Positions 28,670-38,239 of a stretch of DNA of 64,000 bases are shown one piece after another. Origin of the DNA: DASWJZ01 sp963739005 (GTDB lineage Bacteria > Pseudomonadota > Alphaproteobacteria > Rhizobiales > Afifellaceae); the NCBI GenBank assembly GCA_963739005.1, contig CAVTYQ010000007.1:682001-746000 (forward strand), written 5' to 3'. How positions within the stretch are numbered: position 1 is the first letter of the stretch; each line of letters opens with the position of its first letter. Under the pieces are notes generated by a model. The model did no database searches. It saw nothing but the letters and a program-made list of their open reading frames with translations, and was not told the origin of the DNA. Made by a program: the position numbers and the translations under genes.

Positions 28670-28921
28670 ATGGCGACACCCGATCCCGACGCTCCGCGTC
28701 GAGAGGCTCCCGGGGAGCGGGTCGGGCGATTGCGCCATGACGCGGCGCCCCCGTCGCGTCCGCCGCGCAACTACATGCTCGCGCTCATCATCGCGCTGAT
28801 CGTCTTCGCGCTTCTTTTCGGCGTTCGCATTCTTTGGGGCGGACTCGGCGAGCGCCACGGATTGCTCGGCGGATTGCAGACTGAGGAGACGCCGCCGGAG
28901 GCTCCGGCGCCGTCGAACTGA
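28670..28921 (+). CDS. Small single-span membrane protein
   Basis: An 83-residue protein with a charged, proline-rich N-terminus (MATPDPDAPRREAPGERVGR), one transmembrane helix (YMLALIIALIVFALLFGVRILW, about residues 36-57) and an acidic/proline C-terminus ending APAPSN. I recognise no family. ATG at 28670 follows AGGA by 9 bases; the TTG at 28661 is an alternative. It converges with the HpaI-like gene 14 bases away. Confidence 0.65.
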   Translation: MATPDPDAPRREAPGERVGRLRHDAAPPSRPPRNYMLALIIALIVFALLFGVRILWGGLGERHGLLGGLQTEETPPEAPAPSN

Positions 28922-28935
28922 ACTCTCGATGCCGG

Positions 28936-29706
28936 TCAGCCCTTGGAGGCCGCGACGATCGCGTTCGCGCCGGAACTCAGGTAGTTGAAATCGCTGCCGA
29001 GCGCGATCAGCCGGAAGCCCTGCTCGTGCGCGAGCCGGCCGGCCTCGCCGGTAATCCCGAGCGTGCAAGCGACCTTGCCGGCCTGTGCGGCGCGCTTTGC
29101 CACGTCCGTGGCCGCCGCCAGCATGTCGGCGTCGTTCGGCGCCACCTTGGCGCCGTTTGAAAGCGCGATCGAGAAATCAGACGGCCCGACGAAAACCCCG
29201 TCGATGCCGTCGACCGCCAGGATGTCGTCAACCGCCGCCTGCGCCGCGCGCGTCTCGATCATGGCGATGGCGAGAGTCTCGCGATTGGCCGATTCCAGAT
29301 AGGCCTGCGGGTTTGCCTTGCCGTGCAGCGCCAGCACGCGCGTCGGGCCCCAGGAGCGATCGCCAAGCGGCGGAAACTTCATGAAAGCGGCGAAGGCCTT
29401 GGCGTCGGCGACGGAGTTCACCATCGGCGCGATGACGGCGCTGGCGCCGAAATCGAGCGCGCGGCTCGCCATCTCGAACCGGCCGACCGGTATCCGCACG
29501 ATCGCGGGCTTGCCGGCAAGCGTAACCGCCGCAACGCCGCGCAGCACGCTTTCGGTCGAGTGGCAGCCGTGCTGCATGTCGAGGGTGACCGCGTCGAAAC
29601 TGCTGCGCGCCAGGAACTCGGCGACGAGCGGGTCGGGTATCGCCGACCATGCGGTGTAGAGCGTCTCGCCGGCCTCGAGCCGCGAGCGGAGGGATGTGTC
29701 GGGCAT
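28936..29706 (-). CDS. HpcH/HpaI-family aldolase
   Basis: A 256-residue class II pyruvate-dependent aldolase-like protein. Motifs: FDAVTLDMQHGCHSTESV, IVRIPVGRFEMASRALDFGASAVIAPMVNSVADAKAF, AIAMIETRAAQAAVDDILAVDGIDGVFVGPSDFSIALS. These give the metal-binding Glu/Asp and base of HpaI/HpcH enzymes, which cleave 2-keto-3-deoxy acids or 4-hydroxy-2-ketoheptanedioate. The precise substrate is unknown. ATG at 29706 has AGGA 5 bases upstream; 11 bases separate it from the DUF1476 gene on the same strand. Confidence 0.88.
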   Translation of the reverse strand: MPDTSLRSRLEAGETLYTAWSAIPDPLVAEFLARSSFDAVTLDMQHGCHSTESVLRGVAAVTLAGKPAIVRIPVGRFEMASRALDFGASAVIAPMVNSVADAKAFAAFMKFPPLGDRSWGPTRVLALHGKANPQAYLESANRETLAIAMIETRAAQAAVDDILAVDGIDGVFVGPSDFSIALSNGAKVAPNDADMLAAATDVAKRAAQAGKVACTLGITGEAGRLAHEQGFRLIALGSDFNYLSSGANAIVAASKG

Positions 29707-29717
29707 TTTTCCTGATC

Positions 29718-30041
29718 CTACGCGCCGGCTTCGATCTGGGCGACGGCCTCGGCCAACTTCTCTTCCATGGTGCGGCGTATCTGGTGATCGGACTGGTTGA
29801 CGCCGGCCGCATCGAAATCGCCGCGAATCTTGCGGAAAACGTCTTCGTCGCCGGCCTCCTGCATGTCGGCGCGAATGACCTCGCGCGCGTAGGCCTGCGC
29901 GTCGTCGCCTTCCTTGCCGAGCTTCTCCGCCGCCCAAAGGCCGAGCAGCTTGTTGCGCCGCGCGGTCGCCTTGAAGCGCAGTTCCTCATCGTGCGCGAAC
30001 TTGCTCTCAAAACCTTCCTTGCGCTTGTCGAAGGTCGTCAT
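29718..30041 (-). CDS. DUF1476 protein, zeta-type inhibitor of F1-ATPase
   Basis: A 107-residue helical, charged protein (MTTFDKRKEGFESKFAHDEELRFKATARRNKLLGLWAAEKLG) of the DUF1476 family. In Paracoccus this is the zeta subunit, which blocks ATP hydrolysis by the F1F0 synthase. The N-terminal inhibitory segment with FDKRKEGFESKFA is conserved. The family is almost restricted to Alphaproteobacteria. It is divergent from purC; the 200-base gap contains both promoters. Confidence 0.92.
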   Translation of the reverse strand: MTTFDKRKEGFESKFAHDEELRFKATARRNKLLGLWAAEKLGKEGDDAQAYAREVIRADMQEAGDEDVFRKIRGDFDAAGVNQSDHQIRRTMEEKLAEAVAQIEAGA

Positions 30042-30248
30042 TCATCGTCCTCCTCGGGCCTCCCGCCTTCCCTAGCGGGCGCGGCGCGAACGCGCAACGA
30101 CCCGCCAATCCGGCATTCCCGCAGGTTTCCTCGCCGCATTGTGTCTTCCCAGCCTTTCCGCTAGGTTCCGCACCGCAGTTGGCTCGGCAGCGATTCCGCC
30201 ACTTGCCGGTCCCCCCTAAGCGTTCACATATCCTGACCCATGAGAGCC

Positions 30249-31013
30249 ATGAACCGTCGCCGCCGCATTTATGAGGGCAAGGCCAAGATCCTCTATGAAG
30301 GTCCGGAACCGGGCACGCTGATCCAGCACTTCAAGGACGATGCCACCGCCTTCAACGCCAAGAAGCACGAGATCGTTGACGGCAAGGGCGTCCTCAACAA
30401 CCGCATCTCGGAATATATCTTCAACCATCTGAACGCGATGGGAATTCCGACCCATTTCATCCGCGCCCTCAACATGCGCGAGCAGCTGATCCGCGAAGTC
30501 GAGATCATTCCGCTCGAAGTGGTGGTGAGGAACGTTGCCGCGGGATCGCTTTCTGAGCGGCTGGGGCTTGAGGAGGGGACCGCCCTCCCCCGCTCGATCA
30601 TCGAGTTCTACTACAAGAACGACAAGCTCAACGACCCGATGGTCTCGGAAGAGCACATCACCGCCTTCGGCTGGGCGAGCCCGCAGGAGATCGACGACGT
30701 GATGTCGCTCGCCATCCGCGTGAACGACTTCCTCTCCGGCCTCTTCCTCGGCGTCGGCATCCGCCTCGTCGACTTCAAGATGGAATGCGGACGGCTCTGG
30801 GAGAACGACATGATGCGCATCGTCGTCGCCGACGAGATCTCTCCCGACTCCTGCCGCCTCTGGGACATCGTCACCAACGAGAAGCTCGACAAGGACCGCT
30901 TCCGCCGCGACATGGGTGGCATGCTCGAAGCCTATCAGGACGTGGCGCGCCGCCTCGGCATCCTGAACGAGAACGACCGGGCGCCGAAGGGCGGCCCGGT
31001 GCTGGTGAAGTAG
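30249..31013 (+). CDS. purC: Phosphoribosylaminoimidazole-succinocarboxamide synthase
   Basis: A 254-residue SAICAR synthetase: MNRRRRIYEGKAKILYEGPEPGTLIQHFKDDATAFNA, GKGVLNNRISEYIF, VVVRNVAAGSLSERLGLEEG and VDFKMECGRLWENDMMRIVVADEISPDSCRLWD. I chose ATG at 30249 because most alphaproteobacterial PurC start MNRRRRIYEGKAK; ATG at 30240 adds three residues. It starts the purC-purS-purQ-lipoprotein unit. Confidence 0.96.
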   Translation: MNRRRRIYEGKAKILYEGPEPGTLIQHFKDDATAFNAKKHEIVDGKGVLNNRISEYIFNHLNAMGIPTHFIRALNMREQLIREVEIIPLEVVVRNVAAGSLSERLGLEEGTALPRSIIEFYYKNDKLNDPMVSEEHITAFGWASPQEIDDVMSLAIRVNDFLSGLFLGVGIRLVDFKMECGRLWENDMMRIVVADEISPDSCRLWDIVTNEKLDKDRFRRDMGGMLEAYQDVARRLGILNENDRAPKGGPVLVK

Positions 31014-31049
31014 CCGCGCCTTCGGACCCAGAGAATCGGGCAAGGGGGC

Positions 31050-31286
31050 ATGAAGGCGCGCATCTTCGTCACGCTGAAAGACGGCGTTCTCGATCCGCAG
31101 GGGCTGGCGATCCACGGGGCGCTCGGCGCGCTCGGTTTTTCCGGCGTGAATTCGGTGCGTCAGGGCAAGGTCTTCGACATCGAGCTCGCCGATTCCCCCG
31201 ACGCGGAGGCGCAGCTCTGGGCCATGTGCGAAAAGCTCCTCGCCAACACGGTGATCGAGAATTTCCGGGTGGACATCGCCAAGTGA
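31050..31286 (+). CDS. purS: Phosphoribosylformylglycinamidine synthase subunit PurS
   Basis: A 78-residue PurS protein (MKARIFVTLKDGVLDPQGLAIHGALGALGF, VRQGKVFDIEL, LLANTVIENFRVDI). It is the small bridging subunit of the PurS-PurQ-PurL FGAM synthase. Its stop overlaps the purQ start (GTGA). Confidence 0.96.
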   Translation: MKARIFVTLKDGVLDPQGLAIHGALGALGFSGVNSVRQGKVFDIELADSPDAEAQLWAMCEKLLANTVIENFRVDIAK

Positions 31287-31963
31287 AGTCCGCGATCATC
31301 CTCTTCCCCGGCACCAACCGCGAGCGCGACATGGCGGCGGCGCTGACGCGGGCGTCCGGCCGCCAGCCTCAGATCGTCTGGCACGGCGAGACGCGGCTTC
31401 CCGACGCCGACCTCATCGTGCTTCCCGGCGGTTTCTCCTTCGGCGACTATCTCCGCTCCGGCGCGATCGCCGCGCGCTCGCCGATCATGCCCGACGTCGT
31501 CAAGCGCGCGGCCGAGGGGGCGCTCGTGCTCGGTGTCTGCAACGGCTTCCAGACGCTCTGCGAGGTCGGGCTCCTCCCCGGCGTCCTCATGCGCAACGCC
31601 TCGCTCAAGTTCGTCTGCCGCGACGTGAAGCTCGAAGTGGTGAACACGCAGACGCCGTTCACCCGCGGCTACCGCCCCCGCCAGGTCATCCGCTGCCCTG
31701 TTGCCCATGCCGACGGCAATTATTTTGCCGAGGATGCAACGCTCGATGGGCTGGAAGACGAGGGCCGAATCGTTTTCCGCTATGCCGAGGACACCAATCC
31801 GAACGGCTCGCGCCGCGACATCGCCGGAATCCTGAACGAGAGGGGCAACGTGCTTGGAATGATGCCGCATCCGGAGGATCTGACCGACGCCGCCCAGGGC
31901 GGCATCGACGGGCTGCCGCTCTTCCAGGGCCTCGCCGCCGGCTTCCTGGAGAAGGCTGCGTGA
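31283..31963 (+). CDS. purQ: Phosphoribosylformylglycinamidine synthase subunit PurQ
   Basis: A 226-residue class I glutaminase. Motifs: IILFPGTNRERDMAAAL, PGGFSFGDYLRSGAIAA, GVCNGFQTLCEVGLLPG with the nucleophile Cys, and GMMPHPEDLTD with the His of the triad. It supplies ammonia to PurL. The GTG start at 31283 overlaps the purS stop, and its own stop overlaps the next lipoprotein gene start. purL, normally next, is 2.9 kb downstream here. Confidence 0.96.
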   Translation: MKSAIILFPGTNRERDMAAALTRASGRQPQIVWHGETRLPDADLIVLPGGFSFGDYLRSGAIAARSPIMPDVVKRAAEGALVLGVCNGFQTLCEVGLLPGVLMRNASLKFVCRDVKLEVVNTQTPFTRGYRPRQVIRCPVAHADGNYFAEDATLDGLEDEGRIVFRYAEDTNPNGSRRDIAGILNERGNVLGMMPHPEDLTDAAQGGIDGLPLFQGLAAGFLEKAA

Positions 31964-32346
31964 GGCGGATCGCGGCGTTGGCCGCGCTCACCTTTGCGCT
32001 CGCCGCCTGCCAGACCGCGCCGACGAACTATGTCGAATTCCACGCCGGCCAGGATTCCACGACGGTCGCCGGGCACATCGCCGAGAGGATCGGGGCCTGC
32101 TGGTTCGACGGCAAGCACAAGGCTTTCGCCGACTATTCCTACGCGCCCGAACCCGGCGCCACCTCCACGCGCATCCTGATCGTGCCGAAGGCGGGACCGC
32201 ACGGCCTGCCGGCGCTGATCGTCGACGTGCGAAGCGCCAAGCGCGGCACCGACGTCCGCCTCTTCGGTCCCTTGATGCAGAGCGGCGACGCCAATTCCAT
32301 CCGCCGCGACGTCATGCGCTGGACCGGCGGCGCCAGGGATTGTTAA
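31960..32346 (+). CDS. Small lipoprotein encoded in the pur cluster
   Basis: A 128-residue protein with a lipoprotein signal peptide (VRRIAALAALTFALAAC, lipobox LAAC, acylated Cys at residue 17) and a compact domain (FHAGQDSTTVAGHIAERIGACWFDGKHKAFADYSYAP ... RRDVMRWTGGARDC). The GTG start overlaps the purQ stop. I do not recognise the family and give no function. It is the last gene before the low-GC insertion. Confidence 0.75.
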   Translation: MRRIAALAALTFALAACQTAPTNYVEFHAGQDSTTVAGHIAERIGACWFDGKHKAFADYSYAPEPGATSTRILIVPKAGPHGLPALIVDVRSAKRGTDVRLFGPLMQSGDANSIRRDVMRWTGGARDC

Positions 32347-32420
32347 GGGCCCGCGCCGCCAGGACGCCGCTAGTCCCGAATCGGGCTGCGGTACGGCCCC
32401 TGCCGCGGTAGATGCGTGAA

Positions 32421-34124
32421 CTACGCCTCCTCCTGCGCGTCCGTTGAAGGTATGAGCACCTTGGGAAACGAAACCTCACCTATCCTAACGTACGTCTTGG
32501 AGTGCCCCTCTCCTCTCTCTTCAATCTGGATGCCAGATATGCCGGCAACGAATTCATGAAAAGACGAGGCGCCATACCTCGCGAAGTCGAAACCCGGTGC
32601 CCGCTGCTTAAGTGGGTGGCCGAGCCGGCCTAGGAACATCCAGCCGTCGCCTCGGTTGTGATCGTACAAGATTGCGAGAATCTCGTCATCGATCGCACTC
32701 CTCCCACGGCCCCCTCTAGCAGAATGTTCTCCATTGCCGGCCCGCGCTCTAACGTACACCGCCTTTGCTGGGCCTGCTCCACGCTCATCAAACTCCAAGA
32801 AGGTCAGTCGCCTGAGCACGGCCACCAGGTTCCTTCCACCATATCGTTGGGGCGTGAATCCCGGAAGCTCACGACGGAGCGCGTCTCCAAATTCAGCGAG
32901 TGATATCCACGCACCGTCATAGTCCGAAAGGCGAACGATAAGATCCTCCACGATCTCCCCAAGATCTCCCTGGACCGCAATGTCTAACTCATCTGCCGCA
33001 ACCTCAGTATCGACGTCACGATCTGGCGTATCAAAACCCAGCGCGCCCGGTCCCACCTCGATAGGCCTTGGAGTCAGTCTAACCCTCGTGAGTAGTTCAT
33101 CGTGGCACAGCAGAGCGCATATCCCCCCAGAGCTCCCGCGATAGTCCCGAAACAGCGAGAATATCTCAATCCCCTTCAGTTCCCTTATACCAAGCATTGC
33201 TCGAACCACCTTAATTACAAAATCTCGCTCCTCATATCGTCCGATAACATACAGGCGCTTAACGCCCTTCTGCACCTTAATCTCGGCACGCCTGACATAC
33301 GCCTCAACTCCTGGCCGAATATCCGCAGGCCTCGAAACGAGAATGAACCCATACCCACTGCACGGGCCCTTGTACACCCACTCGCCCTCCGGCTTATTTA
33401 GCCGAAGAAGCGGCTGGAATCCCAGCATATGCCTCGTTATACCGTTGATCGTCTCCTCAAGTTCACCTCGTTCAGCGTTAAACCTTGCGTTGGCGGCAGC
33501 GTTGTTTAACTCCCTCAAGAAGGGGCCCATCAGCATTCCGTAGTCATTTAATCGGATGCAGTCCCCAAAGTAGTCAGCCACTTCCCTCTTACCGCTCGCT
33601 ACTGTATCTATGAATTCTCTATCAAATTCGTCTAAAAGGTACCTTCGGTTCAGCTCCAGACTGACGCGAGTAATAGCAAGTGCAATACCTGATATCAAAT
33701 CGTCAGAGAGCATGTCTCTGTTTTCTGGAAACAAGCACTGGTGAAAGTATAGCCAAATCGCCTGCAGAAGATTCTCGTCATGATTTTTAGTCGGCCTTAC
33801 CCGAAGCACAATACTACCGCTCTGCAGAAAGCTCGTCCGCCCGGCGCGAACCCACTTAATCTTGGCCCTTCGCACCCATCCTTTTGGCAGATAGCCCTCG
33901 AGTTGAAACGCCGTCTGATTCAGAATCTCTTCGATTGTGGCTGCAATTGCCATCCTTCTAAATACGGCTACTCTTGCGCCATCTGCTGTATATCTCCATA
34001 ATTTCGTCTGCGCCGAAAGAAGCGTCGGAGAAATCGAGACAAGTAACTTAATTACTCTCGACGCGAGATCAAGGCCTCCGAAAATGGCAAGTATCAGAAG
34101 GAGTACTTCTATGCCGTTACTCAT
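32421..34124 (-). CDS. Membrane-anchored protein with two C-terminal OST-HTH/LOTUS domains
   Basis: A 567-residue protein of unknown function. Residues 6-30 are hydrophobic (IEVLLLILAIFGGLDLASRV), suggesting a membrane anchor. The large middle region (about 50-380) matches nothing I know; it includes IVLRVRPTKNHDENLLQAIWLYFHQCLFP and VKRLYVIGRYEERDFVIKVV. Two OST-HTH/LOTUS-type winged helices follow: about 387-459 (AWISLAEFGDALRRELPGFTPQRYGGRNLVAVL) and 476-548 (GWMFLGRLGHPLKQRAPGFDFARYGASSFHEFV). LOTUS domains bind RNA, including G-quadruplex RNA. Codon use and GC are clearly lower than in neighbours, a sign of transfer. ATG at 34124 overlaps the stop of the zinc-ribbon gene (ATGA), so it is translationally coupled. 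Confidence 0.75.
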   Translation of the reverse strand: MSNGIEVLLLILAIFGGLDLASRVIKLLVSISPTLLSAQTKLWRYTADGARVAVFRRMAIAATIEEILNQTAFQLEGYLPKGWVRRAKIKWVRAGRTSFLQSGSIVLRVRPTKNHDENLLQAIWLYFHQCLFPENRDMLSDDLISGIALAITRVSLELNRRYLLDEFDREFIDTVASGKREVADYFGDCIRLNDYGMLMGPFLRELNNAAANARFNAERGELEETINGITRHMLGFQPLLRLNKPEGEWVYKGPCSGYGFILVSRPADIRPGVEAYVRRAEIKVQKGVKRLYVIGRYEERDFVIKVVRAMLGIRELKGIEIFSLFRDYRGSSGGICALLCHDELLTRVRLTPRPIEVGPGALGFDTPDRDVDTEVAADELDIAVQGDLGEIVEDLIVRLSDYDGAWISLAEFGDALRRELPGFTPQRYGGRNLVAVLRRLTFLEFDERGAGPAKAVYVRARAGNGEHSARGGRGRSAIDDEILAILYDHNRGDGWMFLGRLGHPLKQRAPGFDFARYGASSFHEFVAGISGIQIEERGEGHSKTYVRIGEVSFPKVLIPSTDAQEEA

Positions 34125-34489
34125 GTTTGACGGGTCCCTCTTAAGCAAGACTGCGCACTGCAGAGAGGTAGATATTCGTCGCCTTCTACAACGAACCCCG
34201 CAAGGTTTTCGAGAGTTATAGACTTGCCGCAACGAGAACAGTGAAGGTTCCCATTTGTGAGTGGACCCCAGATACCTTTCTCCCTAAGAAAGCCCGGCAG
34301 CTCACTATCCTCTATGAGTGCGACGCTAGTCTTCCTTAGACAACCAAGCGCAATCCAAAGTCTATTGAGGAAAGCTGATGCCTCGACGAAGAGCGTTGAT
34401 CGCGCCAACCTGTTGAGCCGATAGAGCATTGGCCTAAACGCCGCGTCGGGATTTTCGGCAGGTGCTCTTACGGGCGAATCATGAGACAC
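34121..34489 (-). CDS. Small protein with C-terminal zinc-ribbon-like motif
   Basis: A protein of about 122 residues, first gene of the pair with the LOTUS protein. The C-terminus has C84-x2-C87 (LHCSRCGKSI) and C110-x4-C115 (LPLCSAQSC), a likely zinc ribbon. The N-terminal 80 residues contain a helical SAFLNRLWIALGCLRKTSVALIEDSELPGFL. I recognise no family. The GTG start at 34489 has AGGAAG 5 bases upstream; an ATG at 34582 (153 residues) and one at 34429 are alternatives. GC content is low like its partner. Confidence 0.6.
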   Translation of the reverse strand: MSHDSPVRAPAENPDAAFRPMLYRLNRLARSTLFVEASAFLNRLWIALGCLRKTSVALIEDSELPGFLREKGIWGPLTNGNLHCSRCGKSITLENLAGFVVEGDEYLPLCSAQSCLRGTRQT

Positions 34490-34820
34490 GACAACTTCCT
34501 GACTGATCGCTAATGGCGGGAAACCAGCCGCTGACTGCCTCGAAAGCAAGAGGCGGAGGTGACATGGATGGTTCCTCGGCATTCCCCCAAGATTGCCATT
34601 GTGCGGTGCTACGATCTTAGATTGCGCTTCGGGCGCAGTCTAGGTCGTATTTCTTGCCCACGCAGTCGTTTGGCGACATCCGTGCCGGCAGAAGCGTTTT
34701 GGGCCGTCATCTCTTTCGCGGTCATGATACATCCACGCTGGAAAGTTTGCCGCACACGGTATGTTGCGCCGCGGCGAGGCGCTAGGAAGCCTCAACAGGT
34801 GAACGCCTGAGGCCGAGTCG
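34490..34820. other. Intergenic region between the zinc-ribbon gene and purL
   Basis: About 330 bases without a convincing gene. It must hold the promoter of the leftward zinc-ribbon/LOTUS pair and probably that of purL. I see no clear promoter consensus, riboswitch, terminal inverted repeat or direct repeat. Confidence 0.4.
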
Positions 34821-37040
<2,220 letters not shown>

Positions 37041-37161
37041 GCCGGCATCCCTTGGCATTCGCCTTGCAGCGCAACCGCGGGATCGGATTGACCCGCCCTC
37101 TCGCCATGCCCAAATTGGGGGTGCCCGGGGGGGGCCGATTCCAGGGCCGGAGAACCAGCCA

Positions 37162-37395
37162 ATGCCGATGAGCGCGAGCGATATCGAGCGCCTGATCAAG
37201 TCCGCTTTGCCGGATGCGCGGATCTCCATACGCGAACTCGCCGCCGACGGCGACCACTACGCGGCGGAGGTCGTTTCCGAGCAATTTCGCGGCAAGAGCC
37301 GTGTGCAGCAGCACCAGATGGTGTATGAGGCGCTGAAAGGAAACATGGGCGGGGCGCTGCACGCGCTTGCGCTGCAGACGAGCGCCCCGGACTGA
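37162..37395 (+). CDS. bolA: BolA family protein
   Basis: A 77-residue BolA-fold protein: MSASDIERLIKSALPDARISIRELAADGDHYAAEVVSEQFRGKSRVQQHQMVYEALKG. The HxxxV-like DGDHYAAEVVS and the conserved RVQQHQMVY His are the family iron-sulfur ligands. BolA proteins form [2Fe-2S]-bridged heterodimers with CGFS monothiol glutaredoxins, and a grxD gene follows 32 bases later. ATG at 37168 is an alternative start. Confidence 0.93.
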   Translation: MPMSASDIERLIKSALPDARISIRELAADGDHYAAEVVSEQFRGKSRVQQHQMVYEALKGNMGGALHALALQTSAPD

Positions 37396-37427
37396 CGCCG
37401 GCCGCCAACCGGCTCAAGGAGTGCAAG

Positions 37428-37757
37428 ATGGAAGCCATTCACGATTGGATTGCCAGTCAGGTGAAGTCGAACGATGTCGTGCTCTTCATGAAGGGCACGC
37501 CGACCTTTCCGCAGTGCGGGTTCTCAGGTCAGGTCGTGCAGATTCTCGACTACATCGGCGTGCCCTATTCGGGCGTCAACGTGCTTGAGTCCGACGAGCT
37601 TCGGCAAGGCATCAAGACCTTCTCCGACTGGCCGACCATCCCGCAGCTCTACGTGAAGGGCGAGTTCGTCGGCGGCGCCGATATCATCCGCGAGATGTTC
37701 CAGGCCGGCGAGCTGAAGAGCCTCCTGGAAGAGAAGGGCGTGGTCGTCGCGGCCTGA
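37428..37757 (+). CDS. grxD: Monothiol glutaredoxin Grx4/GrxD
   Basis: A 109-residue glutaredoxin with the CGFS active site (VVLFMKGTPTFPQCGFSGQVVQIL), SDWPTIPQLYVKGEFVGGADIIREM for glutathione binding. CGFS glutaredoxins bind and hand on [2Fe-2S] clusters, often with BolA. The preceding bolA gene supports this. AAGGAG lies 7 bases before the ATG. Confidence 0.96.
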   Translation: MEAIHDWIASQVKSNDVVLFMKGTPTFPQCGFSGQVVQILDYIGVPYSGVNVLESDELRQGIKTFSDWPTIPQLYVKGEFVGGADIIREMFQAGELKSLLEEKGVVVAA

Positions 37758-37785
37758 CCACCTCAGACCAAGCCGATAGTCCATC

Positions 37786-38142
37786 GTGGAAAGCGTAGCG
37801 CGTATCGATCCCGGCGACGCGAAGGCGTTGATCGAGAGCGGCGAGGCCGTCGTAATCGACGTGCGCGAGCCGTCGGAAATTCTGGCGAGCGGCATGGTGC
37901 CGGGCGCGATCAATATCCCGCTCGCCGTGTTCCTGGCGAAGACCGATCCGGCGTCGTCGGAACGCGAAGCGGCGCTAAGCCCGGAAAAGCCGGTCATCCT
38001 CTATTGCGCGTCCGGCAAGCGCTCCGAGTTCGCCGGCAACAAGCTTCTGGAATTCGGCTATCGCGAGGTGTTCAACCTCGGCGGCCTGCGCGATTGGCAA
38101 TTGGCCGGGCACCCGGTGGACGAACCGGACATTTCGTCGTAA
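37786..38142 (+). CDS. Rhodanese-like domain protein
   Basis: A 118-residue single-domain rhodanese: ARIDPGDAKALIESGEAVVIDVREPSEILASGMVPGAINIPL and the active loop ILYCASGKRSEFAGNKL with the catalytic Cys. It would transfer sulfane sulfur to a thiophilic acceptor. GTG start at 37786, 28 bases after grxD. A role next to iron-sulfur transfer genes is possible but not shown. Confidence 0.85.
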   Translation: MESVARIDPGDAKALIESGEAVVIDVREPSEILASGMVPGAINIPLAVFLAKTDPASSEREAALSPEKPVILYCASGKRSEFAGNKLLEFGYREVFNLGGLRDWQLAGHPVDEPDISS

Positions 38143-38239
38143 CTCGACGCGGCAAGCCTCCTTCCGCTTCATCCGGGCCGGGAAGCGTTCGGGCATCAGC
38201 GCCTGTCGCCCGCCCGCCGCATCCCGCAACGGGAATTCG

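Noticed and set aside
32373..32390. CCCGAATCGGG palindrome after the LOTUS gene as terminator
   Set aside because: The stem is short and no T-tract follows on the minus strand.
34559..34810. 83-codon plus-strand frame before purL
   Set aside because: No ribosome site, no recognisable domain, and it overlaps the regulatory gap.
32347..34820. Terminal inverted or direct repeats around the zinc-ribbon/LOTUS block
   Set aside because: Only short GC-rich matches such as GCGCCGC occur on both sides; they are expected by chance and I could not define ends.
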